This document shows, one piece after another, positions 49,929-58,087 of a stretch of 64,000 nt of DNA. Under the pieces are notes generated by a model that was given only the letters and a program-made list of their open reading frames with translations, searched no databases and was not told where the DNA came from. Source of the stretch: Modestobacter sp. VKM Ac-2984. GTDB lineage: Bacteria > Actinomycetota > Actinomycetes > Mycobacteriales > Geodermatophilaceae. The number at the start of each line of letters is the position of its first letter. Positions within the stretch are counted from its first letter, which is position 1. The position numbers and the translations under genes were made by a program. Location: positions 124,001-188,000 of the forward strand of contig NZ_JAPVBJ010000009.1 of NCBI RefSeq assembly GCF_026967985.1. The letters run 5' to 3'.

Positions 49929-51634
49929 CCGCCGGCTGGCTGCGGCGTGCGGCGCTGGCCATCGCGGTCGCCGCGCAGCGGCCCGATGGCAGCGTGCCCG
50001 ACGAGGCGGTCCGGCGTGCCGCGGTCGCCGCCGGAGTGAGCCCTCGCCAGGTGCGCCGCTGGCTGACCGGTCACGCCGAGCACCTCACCGGCGGCGTGGC
50101 GGGGGTGGCCAACGTGCCCGACCCGGCACCCCGCACCGGCTGGCAGGTCAGCCCGCAAGTACTCGGCGTGGTGTCGGCGACGCACACCCTCAAGCAGGCC
50201 TGGCAGCAGCTGCGCGCCACCGACCCGACCACCCCCTCCTACCAGGCGTTCACCGCCGCGCTGCGCAACTACGACGACAACGGCATCGCCCGTGCGGTCA
50301 AGGGTGACGGGGCCAAGACCCTCATCGCCTCCCGCATGTACCTGAAGGTCGAGGTCGCCGAGCGCAACGCCGTCTGGGAGCTCGACAGCCAGGAGGTGCC
50401 GGTGTTCGTCATCCCGACCCGCGGCGCCAAGCCGGTGAAGCTGCACCAGACCACCGCCATCGAGTCCAAGCACCGGATGGTCATGGCCACCGTGTTCACC
50501 CCGGGTCCACCGCGCGCCGAGGACGTCGCCGCCTGCATCGCCCGCGGCGTGCTCGGCCGGCCCTACCTGCTGGACGGCCAGGAGGTGTGGGTCGGTGGCA
50601 TTCCCGACCAGATTGTGTGGGACAACGCCAAGGCCAACCTCGCCGAGCTGGTCACCGCACTGGTCGTGTCGCTGGCCACGATGGGGTCGGCCGTGACCCC
50701 GTACGCCGGCTGGGAGAAGGGCAAGATCGAGTCCTGGCACGGCATCAGCCAGAGCGAGTGCTACAGCACCATGCCCGGCTACGCCTACGGTCCGCAGTCC
50801 TTCACGGGGCACGCCTACTGGGGCAACCACACCAGCGGGACGGCACTGCTGGGCGAAGACCTGCTCATCAGCCAGGCCGAGCGGTGGGCGCTGGAGGAGT
50901 ACAACACCGCCCGCGTGCACGGAGCTCTGAACACCACTCCGCTGCGCTCCTGGGCCGCCGACACCAACCAGCTGCGACAGGCCACCATCGAGCAGCTGAT
51001 GCCGGCGATGCTGTCCACGCAGCATCTCCGCACGGTCAACAAGAACGGCGTCCGCTTCCAGGGCGTTGACTACGTCGCCGCCGGGCTCAACCGGCTCGTC
51101 GGCCGCAAGGTCACGGTCCGCTACCTGCCCAACATGGAACTGGAGCGCCAGTTCATCGAGGTGTTCAGCGGCGACGAGTGGGTGTGCACCGCCTACCCCT
51201 CGGCCACCCTCACCCCCGCGCAGCGGACCGCGCTGCTGGTCGAGCGCCGCCGGCAGTACGAGCAGCTGCGGGAGGCCGAACGCGACGGGGCGCGGATGCG
51301 CCGCGCCGTCGCCGAGCGGGCGAAGGCCACCGGCGGGGCCGAGACCACCTACGGGCAGAACGCCGCCGAGTACGCCCGCGACGACCTGGCCGCCAACCTC
51401 GATGACCTGTTCGACGCACCGTCCGACGACCTGAGTGCCGACCTCGATGCCATGTTCAGCGCTGACTCCGTCGTCGCCGAAGTCGCCGAGTCCTCCACAG
51501 ACCTCAGCTCGAGGCCCGGGGACCTGGCCGACGAGCTGGACGACGAACTGGACGACGAACTGGCCGACGAGCTCGGCTATGAGTTCGCCCGCGACCTGGA
51601 CGACGGCCTCAGCAGCGGGCCGGTGGCGCCGTGA
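49925..51634 (+). CDS. DDE integrase/transposase, TnsB/MuA-like
   Basis: The 569-residue protein has an N-terminal HTH (AVRRAAVAAGVSPRQVRRWL), an RNase H-like integrase core with D154 (AVWELDSQEV), D233 (IVWDNAKANL) and E269 (GWEKGKIESWHG), an exact D,D(35)E spacing, and a Mu-type C-terminal beta-barrel (NGVRFQGVDYVAAGLNRLVG, KVTVRYLPN). The last ~90 residues are acidic with EL/DD repeats (ADELDDELDDELADELG), as in regions contacting an AAA ATPase. It should catalyse strand transfer of the element. It is coupled to genes on both sides by 4-bp overlaps. Confidence 0.87.
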   Translation: MTAGWLRRAALAIAVAAQRPDGSVPDEAVRRAAVAAGVSPRQVRRWLTGHAEHLTGGVAGVANVPDPAPRTGWQVSPQVLGVVSATHTLKQAWQQLRATDPTTPSYQAFTAALRNYDDNGIARAVKGDGAKTLIASRMYLKVEVAERNAVWELDSQEVPVFVIPTRGAKPVKLHQTTAIESKHRMVMATVFTPGPPRAEDVAACIARGVLGRPYLLDGQEVWVGGIPDQIVWDNAKANLAELVTALVVSLATMGSAVTPYAGWEKGKIESWHGISQSECYSTMPGYAYGPQSFTGHAYWGNHTSGTALLGEDLLISQAERWALEEYNTARVHGALNTTPLRSWAADTNQLRQATIEQLMPAMLSTQHLRTVNKNGVRFQGVDYVAAGLNRLVGRKVTVRYLPNMELERQFIEVFSGDEWVCTAYPSATLTPAQRTALLVERRRQYEQLREAERDGARMRRAVAERAKATGGAETTYGQNAAEYARDDLAANLDDLFDAPSDDLSADLDAMFSADSVVAEVAESSTDLSSRPGDLADELDDELDDELADELGYEFARDLDDGLSSGPVAP

Positions 51635-52407
51635 ACAGCAAGCACCTGCGCGGCCTCACCGGCGGCGCAGACGTGCCGACCACCGCCTACAACCGGGCGA
51701 TGCTCGTGCTGCGGCGCGCGGCCAGCGACAACGACCTCGCCGCGCTGCTGGGCGAGGCCGGGACCGGCAAGACGTTCTGCGCGCTGTCCTTCCTTGAGGG
51801 CATGACTGCCGCGGGCCGGCTCGCGGTCTACCTGCAGCCCGAACCGACCGCCACGCACACGCAGATGACGACCCGGCTGCTGCAGAAGCTCACCGGCGGC
51901 CGCCCGACCGGCGAGTCCTACTACCGCACCGACGACCTGGCCGAGCTGCTCACCGAGCACTCGCCGGTCATCGTCGTCGACGAGGCCCACCGCGCCCAGG
52001 CCCGCGGACTGGACCAGCTCATCTACCTGAAGGAAACCGCTCCGGAGTGGACGCTCGTCCTCGTCGGCAGCGAGCTGCCGGCCGCGGCCGCCCGGGTCCC
52101 CGGTGTCCGCAGCCGGCTGCGCGGCCGCACCGCCGCCTTCGACGTGCTCACCGGCGCGGAGCTGCTGAAGACGCTGCAGGCGTGGCATCCGCTGCTGCGC
52201 GGAGCCGACCCCCAGCTGCTGCAGCGCATCGACGCCCGCTACTGCGCCGGCCGGTTCCGGAGCTGGGCGCAGCTGATGCGCGCAGCCGAGAACGCCAACG
52301 ACGAGCTGGGCGCCCGCGGCAAGCCCACCCACTCCACGCTCACCACCCGCCTACTCGGCAGCGCGGTCGTGCTCGCTGGCTTCGACGCCTGGGAGGTCCC
52401 GGCATGA
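51631..52407 (+). CDS. AAA ATPase, TnsC/MuB/TniB-like
   Basis: The 258-residue protein has a Walker A GEAGTGKT (residues 41-48), Walker B VIVVDEAHRAQ (113-118) and a sensor-type VLVGSELPAAA; the arginine-rich RVPGVRSRLRGRT follows. Size and order match transposition ATPases that form filaments on target DNA and activate the integrase. It directly follows the integrase (GTGA overlap), as in tnsB-tnsC and tniA-tniB, and overlaps the next gene by 4 bp (ATGA). Confidence 0.87.
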   Translation: MNSKHLRGLTGGADVPTTAYNRAMLVLRRAASDNDLAALLGEAGTGKTFCALSFLEGMTAAGRLAVYLQPEPTATHTQMTTRLLQKLTGGRPTGESYYRTDDLAELLTEHSPVIVVDEAHRAQARGLDQLIYLKETAPEWTLVLVGSELPAAAARVPGVRSRLRGRTAAFDVLTGAELLKTLQAWHPLLRGADPQLLQRIDARYCAGRFRSWAQLMRAAENANDELGARGKPTHSTLTTRLLGSAVVLAGFDAWEVPA

Positions 52408-54612
52408 CCACCGCCCTCATCCAGCCGGTGCCGGCGAGCGCACCGCCCGCCGGGTTCACGGTGCTGCACGTGGCCAACGATGACGACGTCGTGCTGCGGC
52501 CGGCATCGGCCAACGACCCCGATCATGGGCGCATCGCGGTGCGGGTGCGACCCGGCCTGCGCCGCACCGACTGGCTCACCCGCGACCTGCTCGCCGCACT
52601 CGGCGTCGACTTCACCGTCACCGGCGCCGGCCGCAACGGCGATGAGAACCTGCAGCTACTGCCGGTCCGGCTGGTCGCCGGCCGCATCACCGACGTGCTG
52701 GTCGCCGGCGCCGAGTCCCTGACCCACAGCACCCTCACCGACCTGGTGCTGCTGGCCGCCGCCGCCCGCGCCCGGCTGTGGCTGGTCACCGCTCCCCCGG
52801 TCACCGAGACCGTCACCACCACCCTGGGCGACTGGTGCGCCGCCGAGGTGACCGTCGCCGACACCGCAGCGGCGTGGCCCGGCCTGCTGGAAGACCCCAA
52901 CAGCCCTCCAGACGACCCGGCCGCCGAACAGGTACCCGCTCCCTCCGCCAGCGCCGTCGAGCCGCGGCAGCTGCCACTGGTCGACGCCACCACCCTGCTG
53001 GCCGCCAGCCGCCGGCTGCTCACCCCACCGGAGGCGACCTGGGTGCACCGACGACTGGCCGCCGCCGTCACCGACGCCGGTGACCAGCTCGACGCCGCCA
53101 CCGACCCGGGCGACCTCACCGGAATCCTCGCCACCTGGCTGCTGGCCCGCTACGACGTCGCCGGCACCCTCACCCAGTTCCTCTGCGACGTCCGCGGCCT
53201 GCAGGTCGCCGGCCTGTGGCGTGGCCTGCTCATCCAGGTCGACGTCCCCGCTCTCCTGGGCACCGCCTCCGCGGCCCCGTCGGCGACCGCCCGCACGCCC
53301 GAGGTGTGGCAGCGGCTGCGGGCCTACCGGCTGCCGGTCCGGGCCGCGGCGTGCGCGCTGGCCGCGGCCCGCCTCGGGTCGGCTGCCATCTGCGCGCTCA
53401 CCGTCGCCGACGTCGTACTCGACGGAACCACCGTCACCACCGGCGGCTCTACCGTGACGATCGAGCCTGACGCTGCCTGCTACCTCGCCGAGCAGCGGCT
53501 GCTGCGCTTGGCCTCCGGCGCTCCACCTGACGCACCGCTGCTGACGACCAGCGTCGGCACCCAGCTGTCGGACAAGGGCCTGGCCCGGCTGCTCTCGGAG
53601 GCGCGGACCGAGCTCGGTGTCGTGGTCACCAGCCGGCTGGTGGAGCGGCAGGCTCCCGACGGTGCGACGACGCTGCGCCGCTGGGGCGTGACCGTCACCG
53701 CCCTCGGCACGCCGGTGCCAGGCACACCAGACACCACACCGGGCGTCATGACACCGGCCGCACGTGCGACCACCGTGGACTCCCGAACGGCCGCGGCGGC
53801 GCCGCTGCTGGACGTCGACCTGCTCCGCCGGCGGAAGATGGAACTGCGACTGTCCCGCCACGACATCGCCAAGCGCCTGGGTGTCACCACCGCCGTCGTC
53901 GGCCGGCTGGAGTCCGGCGCCAACCACGCCGAACAGCCCCTGGGCCTGCTGCTGCGGCTCGCCGGGCTGCTCGGGCTCGACCTCGCCGACCTGCTCCCCC
54001 GCCACCGGGCGCAGGCCACACCGCCGACCGTCCCGGCCGGTCAGACCACCGGGCTCGGCACCAGCGACGAGGGCGCCGAGGACGTGCGGCTGGTCGGCGC
54101 TGCGCTGCACGCGCTCGGCGTGCTGGTGCCGACCGAGACCCTCGCCGACGTGCTGGGCTGGACCGCCGAGCGGCTGGCCGCCGCCATCGACGGCCTGGCA
54201 CTGACCGCGCCGGCGGCCGGATTGCGGGTGCACCGGCTGCAGAACCGCGTGTCGCTCATCCGGGCCGCCGACGCACTGCCTGCCGAGGCCCTGGCCGCCG
54301 TGCTGCGCTACGACGCCGCTCGCACCGGGCTGGCACCTCACCCAGGCGCGGTTGGTGCACGCCGCCCTCACCCGCGCCGTCGCACCTCCCTCCGGTCGCG
54401 GCGGGCACCACCTGCTCGCCCGCTCCAACGCCGACAAGGTCGCCGCCGGGTCCCTCGCCGGCGCCGGCATCCTCACCAGCGACGACGTCGGCGACCTGCG
54501 CCTGACCGACGACGCCGCGGTGTCCCTCCTCGTGCCCGCCCCGACCCGTGCGGAGCCAGCCGTTCCCGCCGACGCCCACGCCGCGCTCGACCCTTCGCAG
54601 GAGGACCAGTGA
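52404..54612 (+). CDS. Large XRE-HTH / recombinase-like accessory protein, frameshifted
   Basis: With one frameshift corrected the product has about 735 residues. Residues 1-130 are alpha/beta (RIAVRVRPGLRRTDWLTRDL). Residues ~305-430 resemble a tyrosine-recombinase core without clear catalytic residues (ARLGSAAICALTVADVVLDG). Residues ~475-535 are a Cro/CI HTH (RRRKMELRLSRHDIAKRLGV, TAVVGRLESGAN). The end is winged-helix-like (LVHAALTRAVAPPSGRG, LLARSNADKVAAGSLAGAGI). At 54336 an extra C shifts the frame; uncorrected, the frame runs on through Arg-rich nonsense and continues, in the frame of the next gene, to 55754. By position it could be the target-selection factor (TniQ/TnsD role); inference. 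Confidence 0.6.
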
Positions 54613-55754
54613 CCACCACCTCGCCCGGCCAGCCCGGACCAGACGCACCGGACGCCGCAGCCGTAGGCCCCGGCGTAGAGGAGGCCGGCCGCCTGCGCGC
54701 TGAGCTGACCGCCGTCCGCGCCGAGCGGGACGACCTCGCCCGCCGCTTGGCCGAGGCGCTCGGTGAACATCGCACGGCCGCCGGGGCCGGGCAGCTGCCG
54801 TTGCCCGGGCTGACCGTCCCATTACCGCCTGTCCGCATCGACCTGCCGTTGGACGTGCAGTCCACCTCCGAGCGGGACCTGCCGTGGGCGTTCGCCGACG
54901 AGGCCCGGGACTTCGCTCAGGTACGACCGGGGGCCTACCTGCTGGCCGGTGACGAGGCTGAGCCGGTGCTCGTCCAGGTCGTCGAGGTCACCAGCGACGG
55001 CCGGGTGCATGTTCGGATCGTCGGCCCAGGCCCGTTCATCCCCGCCGACCTGAACTTCGAGGCCGCGGAGCCGGGCACCGTGTGGGCGCGGGTGCCTACA
55101 GCGGGCGCGCCGGCGGTTGGTGCGGTGGTGCTAGCCGGGTCGCCGGCCGCCTGGTCGTGGGTCCGTGTCGCATCCGTCGAGGACGGGTGGCTGCTCCTGC
55201 GGCGGCAGGCCGGACCCGCGCTGCGATCGGCCCGCGACGACCGGTTCGTCAACGTCACCGGCGTCGAGCTGGCCGGCGGGTACACCCTGCGCCTGACCTG
55301 GGCCGACGGTGCGGTGACCGTCGTCGACGTCGAGCCCTACCTGTGGGGCGACGTCGGCGCTCCACTCCGGGACCCCGAGCTGTTCGCCACCGTCATCGTC
55401 GACCCCGAGGCCGGCACCGTCGTCTGGCCGGCCACCGGCCTGGACATCTCCCCGGTCGAGCTGCGCCGGGTCGGCCGACCGGTGACGGACGTGGCTCCGC
55501 CGGGACTGCGCACGGCCACCCGCGACCAGGTGCTCGCCGCCGGCCCGCGGCTACTGCACCTGGCCGACATGCACGGACTGACCGACCCGGGCGTCGACGA
55601 GCTCGGCGACCTAGTCGTCACGCTGACGGCCGGCGAGGCCGGCTACCAGGCGCTGCGGACGTTCGCCGCGGCTGCTGCGGACGCGGTGGGCGCCTGGGTG
55701 AACGTTGTCGCTGCTGACGCCCCGGGCGCAGCGACGGCCACGACACCGTTGTGA
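54609..55754 (+). CDS. DUF2442-domain protein, last gene of integrase operon
   Basis: The 381-residue protein has a disordered N-terminus and a coiled coil (EEAGRLRAELTAVRAERDDLARRL cut to about residues 25-55), a beta-rich middle (WAFADEARDFAQVRPGAYLL, VLVQVVEVTSDGRVHVRIVG), and a DUF2442 domain at about residues 220-290 (GYTLRLTWADGAVTVVDVEP, DPELFATVIVDPEAGTVVW, GLDISPVEL). DUF2442 is a small beta domain often linked with toxin-antitoxin or mobile-element genes. GTG 54609 overlaps the preceding stop by 4 bp. The C-terminus is helical. Function in transposition unknown. Confidence 0.75.
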   Translation: MTTTSPGQPGPDAPDAAAVGPGVEEAGRLRAELTAVRAERDDLARRLAEALGEHRTAAGAGQLPLPGLTVPLPPVRIDLPLDVQSTSERDLPWAFADEARDFAQVRPGAYLLAGDEAEPVLVQVVEVTSDGRVHVRIVGPGPFIPADLNFEAAEPGTVWARVPTAGAPAVGAVVLAGSPAAWSWVRVASVEDGWLLLRRQAGPALRSARDDRFVNVTGVELAGGYTLRLTWADGAVTVVDVEPYLWGDVGAPLRDPELFATVIVDPEAGTVVWPATGLDISPVELRRVGRPVTDVAPPGLRTATRDQVLAAGPRLLHLADMHGLTDPGVDELGDLVVTLTAGEAGYQALRTFAAAAADAVGAWVNVVAADAPGAATATTPL

Positions 55755-55773
55755 CCGCCCAGCGACACCGAGA

Positions 55774-56043
55774 TCAGTTGAGCTGGCTTCCCGCGTCGGT
55801 CTCGTCGGTGAGCCGGGGGGCTCCCGTGCCTCTTCGACGTATGCCACGTCGGTCGAGGATGTTGCGGATCGCACTGAAGCTGCGATCTGTCTCCTCGGCC
55901 AGGACGCGCAGACTCGCCCCGGCCTGGTACCGCTCAACGATGTAGGCCTCCACTCGCTGCTGCAGCAGCGGGTCAGGGCGAGGACTGGCGGAACCCCGGA
56001 GCTCCGGCCGAACCCCCGCTTCTGGACGGGGCGGGTACGGCAC
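55774..56043 (-). CDS. Small helix-turn-helix protein
   Basis: The 89-residue product has QQRVEAYIVERYQAGASLRV and LAEETDRSFSAIRNILDRRG followed by IRRRGTGAPRL, the short HTH repeated in many actinobacterial helix-turn-helix domain proteins (RAGASIRxLAxxTGRSYxxV). GTG 56043 lies 6 nt after TACCGT (complement of 56050-56055), so the transcript is probably leaderless; the longer frame overlaps the neighbouring gene. It is likely a regulator, perhaps of the facing operon. Confidence 0.65.
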   Translation of the reverse strand: MPYPPRPEAGVRPELRGSASPRPDPLLQQRVEAYIVERYQAGASLRVLAEETDRSFSAIRNILDRRGIRRRGTGAPRLTDETDAGSQLN

Positions 56044-56105
56044 GAGCCGACGGTAGCGAGGTGCCCCACGCTGCGCGTCCCCCAGGGAGGTGACGCGCAG
56101 TGACC

Positions 56106-56570
56106 TCAGCTGGCGACGCCGCCCTCGCGGGCATCCGGGCCGAGCTTGCCCCCATGGGGCAGCGCGACCGGGCCCCCGTCGGGCCGGACCAGCGGGATCC
56201 CGCAGTCGGCGCAGATGATCCATGCGCCTGCGTCTTCTCCCTCGGTGTGCGCGCCGCGGGTCTGGCACGCAGCGGCGAGCCGGTCCATCTCCTCGTTGTG
56301 GCTGACCATCATGGCGACCATCTCGTCAGCGACGATGAAGTAGCCCTCGTCGCGCCGCTGCCACATGCCGGCGGCTTCCAGTTCCAGCGCGGTGACGCTG
56401 GTCTCGGCGCTGATTGCGTTGAGGTAGTCGTCGCTGACGAAGCCAGGGTGACCGGCCTGGATGCTGTTCAGCGCGGCGAAGCTGTGCAGCTGGAAGGCCG
56501 ACCTGCTGAGCACGGGAAGCCCATCGAAGTGCAGGAACGTACGGCTGCCGTCGTCGTCTGACTCGCTCAC
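56106..56570 (-). CDS. Hypothetical protein with C-terminal zinc-ribbon-like end
   Basis: The 154-residue product starts VSESDDDGSRTFLHFDGLPV and has a helical DNA-binding-like domain (SDDYLNAISAETSVTALELE, MWQRRDEGYFIVADEMVAMM), then an acidic linker and WIICADCGIPLVRPDGGP with one CxxC pair near the end. The N-terminal part resembles small phage or plasmid proteins with an embedded winged helix, but I cannot name a family. GTG 56570 is 7 nt after TAGGAT, suggesting a leaderless transcript. Confidence 0.6.
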   Translation of the reverse strand: MSESDDDGSRTFLHFDGLPVLSRSAFQLHSFAALNSIQAGHPGFVSDDYLNAISAETSVTALELEAAGMWQRRDEGYFIVADEMVAMMVSHNEEMDRLAAACQTRGAHTEGEDAGAWIICADCGIPLVRPDGGPVALPHGGKLGPDAREGGVAS

Positions 56571-56619
56571 GGGCCGCATCCTAGGATCCAGCGCGCGACA
56601 GGGCAGGGCTCCCGGTGGG

Positions 56620-57951
56620 TCAGGCGAGCCAGGCTCCGTCAGGGGCCATGCGCGTGGCCAGTCCGCGCCCGGCGTCCGAGAACGGGGTGTGCCAGGCAAC
56701 CTCCGACACTGCGACGTCAGCGTCTGTGGCAATGGCCCGGACCAGCTCCTGGGCAACACCGCGGCGGCGCCAGATGCCCGCTGTGAAGATCACGTTCACG
56801 GTCGGGCGCAGCTGACCGTCGGTTGGCTGGACCACCCCCTCTGACGTCTCCATGGGCCGCGGGTACCACCGGGCGTGCGCGGTGTCGAAGACCGAGACGA
56901 AGCCGACCACCCGCCTGCCAGACCGGTACAGGTAGGCCCGCGCGTTGTCCTCAGCAGGCTCACCGTCACCGACGGCGAACGAGGGGAAGTCGTAGTGGTT
57001 CTCCCGCCTTGGCAGCAGCGCGCACCCGTAGGCCAGCTTGCGCCACCCGACCGGTGACGTGGCGTTGACCACGGCGATGTGTCCGCCGTACCAGGTCAGG
57101 TTGCGCGGGATCAGCACCCCGGTCGACCACCGCATGTGACCCTGCAGGTGGCCGGCGTTGTTGTCGTCGGTCTCCGCTCCGGGGAAGCCGCACGGGCACT
57201 GCTCAGAACTCAGTGACGCCGACTGTGGCTGCAGGAACACGACCGGAGTCGCGTCCCGGGACGGCCGCTCCGACCTTGCGCCGACGTAGGGCCTCAGCGG
57301 CCCGCCATCATCGTCGGCAGGTTGTGCGTACAAGGCTGGGTCGGGGTAGTGGCCGAACCGGTCGGGATAGCGGTCCCGAAGCTCCGCGGCTTCCGGCGGC
57401 ATCGTGGGGTGCACCCACACCGCACCGGGTTCAGCGCGGCCGTTGAGCCGAAGACCTCTCGCTCGCGCTCTCGCCCGTAGGAACTGCAGGAACGCTGACG
57501 GCGCGGACGTGAAGTCGACACCTTGGCGCAGCTGCCGCTCGCCCGGCTGCAACCACTCGTCCAGTGGCACGGTCACGGCCTCGGTCAGCGCCTCGAGCCC
57601 GGTTAAGTCGCCGTCCATCTCGGCCGCGCGCAGCGCCTCCGCAGCCTGGTCGGCCAGCGGGAACGGCACGGACATGGAGATGGTCCCAGGGCCCGGCGAG
57701 TGGACGAAGCCGCCGGCGTAGCCGTGCACCCACAGGTAGTCCGACGCGGCGTCGACGCACTTCTTCACCGCGTCCGCGAACCCCGGCCGCAGCTCTGCCT
57801 CGGCACCCCGCCCCTGCTGGCGGGCCGTGTAGACGTAGTTGTCGCGGTCCAGGGTCACCCTGGTGAAGAAGCGGCCCGGTTCGACGTCGATGCGCCGCGC
57901 GGTGCGGTGACCGCCGCTGGCCGTCGGGTCCAGCCAGATGCGTGTGCTCAT
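56620..57951 (-). CDS. Zinc-finger GNAT protein resembling ESCO/Eco1 acetyltransferases
   Basis: The 443-residue protein has an unknown N-terminal half (MSTRIWLDPTASGGHR ... WVHPTMPPEAAELRDRYPDR). From about residue 255 it shows SSEQCPCGFPGAETDDNN-type CxC, then HLQGH, a CC-HH zinc finger, followed by VGWRKLAYGCALLPRRENHY, a strand RAYLYRSGRRVVGFVSVF, the acetyl-CoA loop region IFTAGIWRRRGVAQELVRAI and the end AWHTPFSDAGRGLATRMA. Finger-then-GNAT order and the FSD...G..LAT ending are the hallmarks of eukaryotic cohesin acetyltransferases (ESCO). It lies 136 bp after jetD on the same strand. The family similarity is my reading of motifs; activity is unproved. Confidence 0.65.
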   Translation of the reverse strand: MSTRIWLDPTASGGHRTARRIDVEPGRFFTRVTLDRDNYVYTARQQGRGAEAELRPGFADAVKKCVDAASDYLWVHGYAGGFVHSPGPGTISMSVPFPLADQAAEALRAAEMDGDLTGLEALTEAVTVPLDEWLQPGERQLRQGVDFTSAPSAFLQFLRARARARGLRLNGRAEPGAVWVHPTMPPEAAELRDRYPDRFGHYPDPALYAQPADDDGGPLRPYVGARSERPSRDATPVVFLQPQSASLSSEQCPCGFPGAETDDNNAGHLQGHMRWSTGVLIPRNLTWYGGHIAVVNATSPVGWRKLAYGCALLPRRENHYDFPSFAVGDGEPAEDNARAYLYRSGRRVVGFVSVFDTAHARWYPRPMETSEGVVQPTDGQLRPTVNVIFTAGIWRRRGVAQELVRAIATDADVAVSEVAWHTPFSDAGRGLATRMAPDGAWLA

Positions 57952-58087
57952 CGGGAGTTCCGCCGTGGTCCGGCGGGCCGGGCAAAGACGGCGACGGGTG
58001 GGCGGTCACTCACGTCTGGACATGGTGCCCGCCGGCGGGGCGCCGGTGAAGGTCGGCCACGGGCGCGCCAACTGCCGGCGGGTGGCA

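Noticed and set aside
52656-54770. Minus-strand 704-codon frame
   Set aside because: Antisense of the XRE/recombinase-like gene; no motifs and Gly/Val/Gln-rich shadow composition.
55741-55790. Possible right end of the element: TCGGTGTC on the minus strand just after the DUF2442 gene
   Set aside because: Only eight bases match the left-end repeats, with no second copy and no matching outer sequence; it is chance level.
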